A stretch of DNA of 5,839 bases from Kiritimatiellia bacterium (GTDB lineage Bacteria; Verrucomicrobiota; Kiritimatiellia; RFP12; UBA1067). Made by a program: the position numbers and the translations under genes. A model generated the notes under the pieces. The model was not told where the DNA came from, did no database searches, and worked only from the letters and a program-made list of their open reading frames with translations. Each line of letters starts with the position of its first letter. Position 1 is the first letter of the stretch. The stretch covers positions 1 to 5,839 of the forward strand of contig CAAGNL010000240.1 of the NCBI GenBank assembly GCA_900771305.1, read 5' to 3'. This document shows, in pieces, positions 1 through 5,727 of this stretch.

Positions 1-1303
1 CGACCTGGATCGTCTCCTTGCGCATCAGCTCCTGGAGCGCGAGGTTGTTCTGCGGATACTGCGTGCAGGCGAAGCAGAAGTCCTGCCACACCATGACGCC
101 GTTCGCGTCGCACCAGTCCCAGAAGAGTTCCGGTTCGTACAGGCCGCCGCCCCACACGCGAATCATGTTGCAGTTCGCCTCGGCGATGAGCTCGAGCGTG
201 GGGATGATCCGGTCCTTGTCGCGGCAGTGGAGCGCATCCACCGGCACCCAGCTCGTTCCGCGGATGAAGCACGGCTTCCCGTTGACGATGAACTTCATTT
301 CGCCCGGCTTCTTCGTCTCGATGTCGTAGTCCGCCAGCTCGAATTCGACCTTCTTCACGCCGAGCTTGAAGGACTTCTCGGCCAACAGATTCTTCGACGC
401 CAGGTCCACCCACTCGATCTTCACGTCGTAGAGCGCGGGATCGCCGAAACCCTTCGGCCACCAGAGGTCGGCGTTGTCGATGCCGAACCAGAGGCGGGGC
501 GACCAGTGCAGCACCTTCGTCCGCGGCTTCGAGACGACTTTCCCGTTCCGCGACACCGTCACCACGATCTCCGAATGGTCGAGCCGGCGGAAACTGCCCT
601 CCAGGCGCATGTCCAGCAGGTAGCGGGCGGACCGCTTCTGGGGATCGAACTGCAGCAGGGCGCAGAACTGGTCGCGGATCCGTTCCGGCTTGCGGACCTC
701 CAGCCGGACGTCGCGGAAGATGCCGGCCGAGATGAAGCGCGGCAGGATGTCCCAGCCGATCATATGCGCAGGCTTGCGGAAGGCCTCGAGTTCGGACGTC
801 GATCCCGCATTGCCAATCGGCGCAATGTCGTTGTACTGCGATTCGACGACGGGCGAACGGAAGAGGACGGCAAGCTCGTTCTTCCCTTCTTTCACATGCT
901 TCGTCACGTCGAACTCATGGGCAATGAACATGTCGGCGGCCTCGCCGATCCTGCGTCCGTTCAGAAAGATGTCGCAGAGCGTGTCAAGTCCGTCGAACGT
1001 CAACGTCGCCTTCTCGTCCTTCGCGACCGGCCCCAGATCGAACGTCTTCGAATAGAGCCACTGGTGGCCTTCATACGGACGCACCGCGTACTGGTTGTTC
1101 GCATAGAAGAGGTTGGGCAGCTTCCCCGCCGCGCAGAGGTCGAGCTCATAGCAGCCCGGGACCTTCGCGGGCACGGACATCGCCTCCGCAGGGATCTCCT
1201 CCAGAGTCCGCACGCTCCCCTGATCGGGGGTTGGCCATCCCTTCAGCTGCCAATCGCCATTCAAAGACAGCAGCGACGTCGCAAGCAACATCAATGTGTT
1301 CAT
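1..1303 (-). CDS. Beta-mannosidase-like glycoside hydrolase family 2 protein, 3' end outside window
   Basis: Only the first 434 codons are present; the gene runs off the left edge. Family GH2 exo-enzymes release sugars from non-reducing ends of oligosaccharides. The order seen is an N-terminal jelly-roll sugar-binding domain (about residues 13-205, with FDGLDTLCDIFLNG at 103-116), an Ig-like sandwich (about 210-325), then the start of the TIM barrel (from about 335). The stretch RKPAHMIGWDILPR (176-189) and the barrel entry IRVWGGGLYEPELFWDWCDA (381-400) followed by VWQDF (405-409) resemble beta-mannosidases more than beta-galactosidases. The general acid/base and nucleophile Glu would lie beyond the window, so activity cannot be confirmed. 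The start is firm: the in-frame codon just before ATG is a TGA stop, and AGGAG lies 7 nt upstream. Residues 2-13 are hydrophobic but carry no positive charge, so export is uncertain. It begins 14 nt after the GH5-like gene. The substrate is inferred, and another GH2 specificity is possible. Confidence 0.88.
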   Translation of the reverse strand, partial: MNTLMLLATSLLSLNGDWQLKGWPTPDQGSVRTLEEIPAEAMSVPAKVPGCYELDLCAAGKLPNLFYANNQYAVRPYEGHQWLYSKTFDLGPVAKDEKATLTFDGLDTLCDIFLNGRRIGEAADMFIAHEFDVTKHVKEGKNELAVLFRSPVVESQYNDIAPIGNAGSTSELEAFRKPAHMIGWDILPRFISAGIFRDVRLEVRKPERIRDQFCALLQFDPQKRSARYLLDMRLEGSFRRLDHSEIVVTVSRNGKVVSKPRTKVLHWSPRLWFGIDNADLWWPKGFGDPALYDVKIEWVDLASKNLLAEKSFKLGVKKVEFELADYDIETKKPGEMKFIVNGKPCFIRGTSWVPVDALHCRDKDRIIPTLELIAEANCNMIRVWGGGLYEPELFWDWCDANGVMVWQDFCFACTQYPQNNLALQELMRKETIQV

Positions 1304-1310
1304 TCACAAA

Positions 1311-1315
1311 CTCCT
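1311..1315 (-). promoter_or_regulatory. Ribosome binding site of the GH2 gene in a 14-nt intergenic gap
   Basis: AGGAG sits 7 nt before the ATG at 1303 and starts 2 nt after the TAA stop (1318-1320) of the GH5-like gene. A ribosome terminating on the upstream gene would cover this site, so translational coupling is likely. The in-frame TGA touching the ATG excludes a longer N-terminus. Confidence 0.75.
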
Positions 1316-1317
1316 GA

Positions 1318-4182
1318 TTAGAATTCCAATTTGACCGAAGAAATCTCGAATCCGTGCGGTTTATCGAGCGAGTCCTGATACAACCAACGTCCATAGCCAA
1401 GCGCAACACCCAGGGCGGTCTGTGGGGCCGGTTTCGTGGTGCCGTCGCGCTTCGTGTTCCAGTAGGGACGCAGATCCTTCACCGGCACGCGGATGGTCCG
1501 CCATTCGGTCGTCAACGGAAGGTCCACGCCCCAGTTTCCACCATCGCGCTGCTTGAACACGAATTCGATCTTCTTCGTGAAGACGTCCGTGGCGCGGGCA
1601 CGGAAGAGGACTGCCTTCGGCTCCCCCGCATTTCCGAAAAGCTGGCGAAACGCCGCCGCATCACAGCTCATATGCTGGCCCACATAGTCCTTCTCTCCCG
1701 CGAAAGCCCCCGCCCGGGCGGCGAACCCAAGACCACTGCGTCCCTCAGGATCGATGGTCTTGTACTTGCGCACCCCAGGAACACCCCAGAAGCCTCTCCG
1801 CAGCGCCGCGGCCACGTCGAAGAACTCCCACTCCGAGGGCGTGGTGCGGAGGTTGACGGAAAACGCGGGCGACACACCAAAGCGCTCCAGCGAGTGGATC
1901 ACGAGCTTCTGGGCCGGCATCTCCTTGGAGCGCCAGATCCAACCGCCTGTGAGGAAGGAGACCTCCACCACGTCATTCCACGGCCAGTCGCGTCCTCCCG
2001 TGTATCCCCAGAGCGGATTCAGCATGGACGGCTCAAGCGTGATTTCGTTCATTCCCGGAGCGAGGAACACCACGGCGCCGAAACCGCCATTGGCCTTCAA
2101 GCGGAATCCAATCTCCAGCGCCGCCTGGGTGGAGAGCCTGTTCTCAATGGAGAGGCGTATCCCAGCCTCGAGCGTGCCAGCAGGCGGAAGTCTCACGGGC
2201 AACGAGAAGCCATCGCAGGGATTCGCGCCCGAGGCAGCCGCGGTTTCGAAGGCGAGCGCGGACTTCTCCCACTTCGCCTCGCAGGCGACGCCACGCATCA
2301 GCGACATTCTTGGCTGAGTGCCAGCGGGAGGCAGAAGCGACAGGGAGGTGCCGGGCATCTCCGCACGTGCCCCGTCCGGTGCGTGAAGCTCGGGGAAGTA
2401 GATGGTCCGCCCCTGCTCGTCCTTCGCCGTGAACATCAGATAGGCCCGCACGTCCCTGGCACCACAGGTCCGCACGTCGAGCGGCAGCGGCACGGACGCA
2501 TTCCACTGCGCCGGAGGATCGGCCGACACATGCGTCTCGTGCGAAGGTTCGCGCGCCACGTAGGCGGGCGTGTCGAGCGCGACGAGCGCCCCGCGTTCCT
2601 TCTCGCCGAAGGTGGGGACATTCTCGACGATGTAGTCGCCGGGCGCAAGCAGCACATGTCCGCCATCCGCACGGGCGACCTCGCGTCCATCCGCCGCCGC
2701 ACGGACGCGGAACGAGGAACCGAGATCGGGCAGAGACAGTGTCACGGCACGCGGACCCGGCAGCAGGATCTGCTTCACGGACTTCCCGCCCGAGTACTCG
2801 TCGCGCACATTGAAGACGTCCGGATACAGTTGCAGACGCCACACGCCATCACGGGCCTTGTCGAGGAAATAGGCACCATTGCCGCTTGCCCCCGCGACGG
2901 AGGAGGTTCCCACGCCCCAGATGCGAGACAGCTTCTCGGGCGCAGGAGGCGGATCGATTGGATCGGCCGTGTAGAGATAGTCGGTCTCCGTCGTCATCTG
3001 CGAGAGATTGCGTTCGGCATTCACCCGGAACGGGGGGAAGACGATCTCGTTCTGCGCGTTCGTATAGGCGCAGTTCCGAGGAAGCCGACGGAAGGCCTCC
3101 GCGGCGATGCCGAAGGCCAGCGCCTTCGCCGGCGTGTAGACGAGACTCAAGTGATGCGTCATCCAGCCGGCGTTGACATCCGCGATGCACAGGGGATCGT
3201 ACTGGAACTGGTTCGCGATCTGGACGCCCTCGTGGCGGAAGAGCTTCGCCATCGCGGGGTACATGTAGGCACCGGGGGTGTCGGCGCAGTCGAACTCGTA
3301 GATCATCTTCGCCTTGCGGGCGATGTGCTCGTCCGGATGCAGGGAGGACGCCTTGATGTGGGCGAGCTGCGGTCCCCGGAGGGCGTGCCCCGCAACGAGT
3401 CCCGTGGGGTAGTAGCTGCCCGTCACGCCGTCGATCCTCGCCTTCCCCGCGGCGGCATTGCGCCGCTGCCACGAATTGTAGAAGATCGGCTTCTTCGTGC
3501 CGCTCGCGCGAAGACCGTCCGCCAGCGCGTCGATGTAGGCCGTCACCTCGGAATCGGGATGGCCTTTGGGATAGAGCGGCTCGTTGATGAGTTCGAAGCA
3601 GAGAATCGCGGGATCGTCCGCATAGCGCTTCCCGGTGAGGGGATTGACGTGTTCACCGAACTCCTTCAGGAAGCGCGCCTGGATGGGCCAGCTCTTCCGG
3701 TTGGCGGTCATCTCCTTCATCGGCCAGTCGTTGGAGAATCCTTCCTTGTCCTCGGCATAGGAGCCTCCCCACCAGGCAATGGGCGTGAGGATGGTGTAGA
3801 TGCCATTGCGGGCGCAGAGGTCGATCAGCTTGTCGAGCAGTTCGATGTGGTGGTTCGCGACAAAGGCCCCCTCGTGCGTCGAGAACTGGCGGTCGAAGCA
3901 GTGGATGCGAAGCGAGGTGAGACCAAGGCGGCGGAAATGCGCCACGTCTTCCCGCATCACCCGATCGAAGTCGAGACCCTTCTCCTTGATTGCCTTGTAG
4001 TCCACCGTGAACGGCGGATAGTAGTTGACGCCGAAGAGGGCCACTTCCGAGTTGTCGTCCGTCCAGCGCATCACGCCTTCGGCGTCCACCTGCGCCAGTC
4101 GCCCCGCACGCGGTACGGGAGCCGCCATGAGGGAAGATACAAGACCAAGCAGGGGAAACAGGAAAAGCGCCTTACGATTCAT
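1318..4182 (-). CDS. Exported GH5-like (clan GH-A) glycoside hydrolase with large C-terminal beta-rich extensions
   Basis: This is a 954-aa retaining glycosidase candidate, predicted to act outside the cytoplasm. Residues 1-21 form a signal peptide (MNRK, then a hydrophobic core, with cleavage near SLMA-A). The TIM barrel spans about 48-370: GVNYYPP (51-57), a SLRIHCFD strand (90-97), TPIAWW (133-138), FELINEP (196-202) with the predicted acid/base E201, and MIYEFDCADT (293-302) with the predicted nucleophile E296. A spacing of 95 residues and Asn-Glu-Pro at the acid/base are typical of clan GH-A and GH5. Residues about 440-525 look like a small beta-sandwich, 535-770 is an unassigned beta-rich region, and 780-954 resembles a carbohydrate-binding jelly roll (TTEWRTIRVPVKDLRP at 891-906, ending in HGFEISSVKLEF). 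Total length is far above a bare GH5 domain of about 300-350 aa. The ATG at 4182 is chosen because it opens the signal peptide; the frame stays open further upstream only by running antiframe through the DhaK gene. It is followed 14 nt later by a GH2 gene. The subfamily and substrate (mannan, cellulose-like or other beta-glycan) are not decided by the sequence. Confidence 0.85.
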   Translation of the reverse strand: MNRKALFLFPLLGLVSSLMAAPVPRAGRLAQVDAEGVMRWTDDNSEVALFGVNYYPPFTVDYKAIKEKGLDFDRVMREDVAHFRRLGLTSLRIHCFDRQFSTHEGAFVANHHIELLDKLIDLCARNGIYTILTPIAWWGGSYAEDKEGFSNDWPMKEMTANRKSWPIQARFLKEFGEHVNPLTGKRYADDPAILCFELINEPLYPKGHPDSEVTAYIDALADGLRASGTKKPIFYNSWQRRNAAAGKARIDGVTGSYYPTGLVAGHALRGPQLAHIKASSLHPDEHIARKAKMIYEFDCADTPGAYMYPAMAKLFRHEGVQIANQFQYDPLCIADVNAGWMTHHLSLVYTPAKALAFGIAAEAFRRLPRNCAYTNAQNEIVFPPFRVNAERNLSQMTTETDYLYTADPIDPPPAPEKLSRIWGVGTSSVAGASGNGAYFLDKARDGVWRLQLYPDVFNVRDEYSGGKSVKQILLPGPRAVTLSLPDLGSSFRVRAAADGREVARADGGHVLLAPGDYIVENVPTFGEKERGALVALDTPAYVAREPSHETHVSADPPAQWNASVPLPLDVRTCGARDVRAYLMFTAKDEQGRTIYFPELHAPDGARAEMPGTSLSLLPPAGTQPRMSLMRGVACEAKWEKSALAFETAAASGANPCDGFSLPVRLPPAGTLEAGIRLSIENRLSTQAALEIGFRLKANGGFGAVVFLAPGMNEITLEPSMLNPLWGYTGGRDWPWNDVVEVSFLTGGWIWRSKEMPAQKLVIHSLERFGVSPAFSVNLRTTPSEWEFFDVAAALRRGFWGVPGVRKYKTIDPEGRSGLGFAARAGAFAGEKDYVGQHMSCDAAAFRQLFGNAGEPKAVLFRARATDVFTKKIEFVFKQRDGGNWGVDLPLTTEWRTIRVPVKDLRPYWNTKRDGTTKPAPQTALGVALGYGRWLYQDSLDKPHGFEISSVKLEF

Positions 4183-4188
4183 GCCCGT

Positions 4189-4194
4189 AGTATA
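4189..4194 (-). promoter_or_regulatory. Extended -10 promoter element of the GH5-like/GH2 operon
   Basis: Read on the minus strand, TGCTATACT is an extended -10 (TGn plus TATACT, 5 of 6 matches to TATAAT). It ends only 6 nt before the ATG at 4182, so the expected transcription start falls on or within a base or two of the start codon. No good -35 is seen: the hexamer 17 bp upstream is TTTCGG, inside the terminator hairpin. There is no Shine-Dalgarno sequence in TACTACGGGC-ATG, which agrees with a leaderless mRNA. This is a motif reading, not a mapped start. Confidence 0.5.
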
Positions 4195-4196
4195 GC

Positions 4197-4233
4197 AAAA
4201 ACCCACGGGAGCCGAAAAGCCCCCATGGGTTTT
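4197..4233 (-). terminator. Rho-independent terminator of the VOC-DhaK unit
   Basis: On the minus strand two 15-nt arms (plus-strand 4219-4233 and 4198-4212) pair along their whole length with two G-U wobbles around a 6-nt loop, TTTTCG. The 3' arm ends in a run of five T (to 4197). The outer A/T pairs make it symmetrical, so it could also stop plus-strand transcripts. It lies 20 nt after the DhaK stop and immediately before the next gene's -10 element. Confidence 0.85.
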
Positions 4234-4251
4234 CACGGACAGAAGTCCGCG
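4234..4251 (-). repeat. Short hairpin directly upstream of the terminator
   Basis: CGCGGAC-TTCT-GTCCGTG forms a 7-bp stem with one G-U pair and a 4-nt loop. It starts 2 nt after the DhaK stop codon and abuts the terminator hairpin, giving two hairpins in tandem. It may help 3'-end stability or reinforce termination; no T-tract follows it on its own. Confidence 0.5.
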
Positions 4252-4253
4252 GC

Positions 4254-5255
4254 TTAGCGGGTCACCCAGTACGGCGCGTTCGCGGGCGCGGCGAGGTAGC
4301 CGGCGCACGTGTCGCAGCACTTGCAGAGGATCATCTGGAAGCCGGCCATTTCCTGGACCGTGAGCAGCTCGTCGCACTTGCCGGGGAGGACGGTGACGCC
4401 CATCGCCTCGAGCATCTGCTTGGCCTTGCGGTAGCAGATGAGCATTTCCATCGTGGTGGTGGAGCCCGAACCGTTGATGAGGAGGAGCGCCTTGTCGCCG
4501 GAGGCGATCTTCGTCGCCTTCACGAGCGAGGGGAGCATCTTCTCGACGGTCTCGTCGGCCGAGCACATCTTGGAGATGCCGCCACCGCCTTCACCGTGCT
4601 GACCCATGCCGATTTCCATCTCGTCGTCCGCGAGGGCGCCGATCTCGCCGCCGTTCTGCGGGTGCGTGGCGATCTTGAGGGCCACGGAGAGGGTCGCGAT
4701 GCCTTCGTTGAACTTGTTCGCGAGTTCGACGATTTCGTCGAGGCTCTTGCCCGCCTCGGCCGCGGCGCCGACGACCTTGATGAACGGAATCACGCCGCCC
4801 AGGCCACGCTTGTCCTCGATCGGGGTGTCGGGGCCCTGGGCGATGTCGTCGTGGATCACGATCTCGACCACCTTGAGACCGGCCTTCTGCGCCTTGCGCA
4901 TGGCCTTGGATCCGCTCATGCGGTCGCCATTGTGGTTGAGCGTGATGAGCAGCGTGCCCGCGTCGCGCTTGACGTAGTCGAGCGCCTCGAACACCTTCTC
5001 GCCACCCGGCGCGGCGAAGATGTCGCCGGCGACGCACGCGTCGAGCATGCCCTCGCCCACGAAGCCGTGCATCGCGGGCTCGTGGCCGGAGCCACCGAAC
5101 GCGACGAGCGCGACCTTGTCGGCGGCCTTCGGCGTCTTGCGCACCACGATCTTCTCATTGTAGAGATCGATGATGTCGGAATAGCACCCGACGAGACCCT
5201 CAAGGAGCTCCTTGGTGAGGTTCGCGGGATCGTTCATGAACTTCTTCATCGGCAT
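4254..5255 (-). CDS. dhaK: Dihydroxyacetone kinase DhaK-type subunit
   Basis: DhaK binds dihydroxyacetone (or a related ketose such as erythrulose) covalently through a histidine. It has no ATP site; phosphate comes from a DhaL partner bearing ADP (recharged by DhaM in PTS-linked systems) or ATP. The protein is 333 aa, close to the usual 330-356. Visible motifs are MKKFMNDP (3-10), GGSGHEP with H58 (54-60), NHNGD with D111 (107-111), MGQHGE with H220, the likely substrate-binding His (217-222), and LLINGSGSTTTME (258-270). These match the positions of His56, Asp109 and His218 in the E. coli protein. The ATG at 5255 is chosen because GGAG lies 9 nt upstream; an alternative ATG at 5249 fits the family N-terminus but is 15 nt from it, and a TTG at 5270 would overlap the ribosome site. 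It follows the VOC gene by 63 nt. DhaL and DhaM are not in the window, and a terminator follows directly. Odd: a cluster of four cysteines, CKCCDTC (311-317), near the C-terminus. Confidence 0.92.
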   Translation of the reverse strand: MPMKKFMNDPANLTKELLEGLVGCYSDIIDLYNEKIVVRKTPKAADKVALVAFGGSGHEPAMHGFVGEGMLDACVAGDIFAAPGGEKVFEALDYVKRDAGTLLITLNHNGDRMSGSKAMRKAQKAGLKVVEIVIHDDIAQGPDTPIEDKRGLGGVIPFIKVVGAAAEAGKSLDEIVELANKFNEGIATLSVALKIATHPQNGGEIGALADDEMEIGMGQHGEGGGGISKMCSADETVEKMLPSLVKATKIASGDKALLLINGSGSTTTMEMLICYRKAKQMLEAMGVTVLPGKCDELLTVQEMAGFQMILCKCCDTCAGYLAAPANAPYWVTR

Positions 5256-5264
5256 GGGAACAGT

Positions 5265-5268
5265 CTCC
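5265..5268 (-). promoter_or_regulatory. Ribosome binding site that fixes the DhaK start
   Basis: GGAG is separated by 9 nt (ACTGTTCCC) from the ATG at 5255. The spacing favours that ATG over the in-frame ATG at 5249, and a TTG start at 5270 would place this motif inside the coding region. Confidence 0.65.
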
Positions 5269-5287
5269 AAATCCGTGTTGAAAGGGT

Positions 5288-5309
5288 ACGGGGAACCGAG
5301 GTTCCCCGT
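5288..5309 (-). repeat. Perfect 9-bp hairpin between the VOC and DhaK genes
   Basis: ACGGGGAAC-CTCG-GTTCCCCGT (minus strand) forms nine uninterrupted base pairs with a 4-nt loop, starting 9 nt after the VOC stop. The bases after it (ACCCTTTC) are not a clear T-tract, so it is not a standard terminator. It more likely acts as an mRNA processing or stability element, or an attenuator that sets different DhaK and VOC levels. Confidence 0.6.
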
Positions 5310-5318
5310 CCGGTGCGG

Positions 5319-5651
5319 TCAATCCTGGAAGAACTCGACCTGCGGACCGTTCGGATAGCCCACATAGGCGATCGCGCACGTGCCACCGAGGGAATACTTC
5401 GGCAGAAGCACGGCGGCGCCCTCCTTCACGGCCTCATAGACGGCGGCCTGCACGTCGGCGACCTTGTAGGCCACGTGGGGCTCGGCGACCATACGCCACG
5501 CGCACGGGGTGTTCTGCTCCCAGTAGAGGTACTCGATGCTGTAGTCCGCGTTGTTGCAGAGCCAGACCTTGAGGCCGGCCATGTAGGTCATACCTTCCAT
5601 CTTGGCGGGAACGGGAATGCCCGTGTGCATATAGGTCTTCGCAATCGTCAT
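5319..5651 (-). CDS. Compact VOC (glyoxalase/dioxygenase superfamily) protein
   Basis: This 110-aa protein has the look of one vicinal-oxygen-chelate domain, at the short end of the range (glyoxalase I is about 135 aa). Residues at the four standard metal-ligand positions can be read: H9 in MHTGIPV (8-14), E40 in SIEYLYWE (38-45), H59 in EPHVAYKV (57-64) and E106 in QVEFF (104-108). This His-Glu-His-Glu set suggests a metal-dependent enzyme (lyase, isomerase or epimerase type) and not a metal-free binding protein. PHVAYKVADVQAAV is a typical start of the second beta-alpha-beta-beta-beta repeat. There is no signal peptide, so it is probably cytoplasmic. AAGGA lies 8 nt before the ATG. It is the first gene of a predicted unit with DhaK, which suggests a sugar- or triose-related substrate, perhaps an aldehyde or ketose made near dihydroxyacetone phosphate. 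The exact reaction cannot be read from the sequence. Confidence 0.75.
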   Translation of the reverse strand: MTIAKTYMHTGIPVPAKMEGMTYMAGLKVWLCNNADYSIEYLYWEQNTPCAWRMVAEPHVAYKVADVQAAVYEAVKEGAAVLLPKYSLGGTCAIAYVGYPNGPQVEFFQD

Positions 5652-5680
5652 TGCATTCTTCCTTGTTTGAGGGTTACGAT

Positions 5681-5691
5681 TTCAAATTGAA
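5681..5691. promoter_or_regulatory. Operator-like 11-bp palindrome at the predicted start of the VOC-DhaK transcript
   Basis: TTCAAATTGAA is a perfect palindrome (5-bp arms around one central base) in the A/T-rich leader, starting where transcription is expected to begin. A repressor bound here would block initiation. Short A/T palindromes also occur by chance, so this is a candidate only. Confidence 0.3.
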
Positions 5692-5698
5692 CGAAACG

Positions 5699-5727
5699 AG
5701 TTTATCAGTTTCACCTAGGGGGTGCAA
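5699..5727 (-). promoter_or_regulatory. Predicted promoter of the VOC-DhaK unit
   Basis: On the minus strand TTGCAC (5722-5727) and TAAACT (5699-5704) are separated by 17 bp. Matches to consensus are modest (3 of 6 and 4 of 6). Transcription would begin near 5692, leaving a leader of about 40 nt with a normal Shine-Dalgarno. The promoter overlaps the stop codon of the upstream gene, so read-through from that gene is also possible. Confidence 0.4.

Noticed and set aside
227..1321. Plus-strand open frame of 364 codons opposite the GH2 gene
   Set aside because: The minus-strand GH2 reading has family motifs along its whole length, while this frame gives an Arg/Leu-rich string typical of an antisense shadow.
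1146..1409. Minus-strand 87-codon frame across the GH5-like/GH2 junction
   Set aside because: It overlaps both genes in another frame, has no ribosome site and no recognisable features.
1354..4257. Plus-strand open frame of 967 codons lying opposite the GH5-like gene
   Set aside because: It is antisense to a gene with clear motifs and a signal peptide. Its product is rich in Arg, His and Gly with no recognisable fold, as expected from the mirror frame of a GC-rich gene.
4183..4566. Upstream extension of the GH5-like frame by 128 residues
   Set aside because: It would run out of frame through the end of the DhaK gene and across the terminator, gives a basic low-complexity peptide, and would bury the signal peptide that begins at 4182.
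5256..5270. TTG start at 5270 for DhaK, adding five residues
   Set aside because: The added codons contain the Shine-Dalgarno sequence, the added residues do not match the family N-terminus, and an ATG with ideal spacing lies at 5255.
5288..5309. Hairpin between the VOC and DhaK genes as a full terminator
   Set aside because: It is followed by ACCCTTTC with no real T-tract, and DhaK has no clear promoter of its own in the remaining gap, so complete termination here is unlikely.
4596..5690. Plus-strand open frame of 364 codons opposite the DhaK and VOC genes
   Set aside because: It spans two well-supported minus-strand genes and the gap between them. The product is a low-complexity His/Arg/Val/Leu-rich string with no motif.
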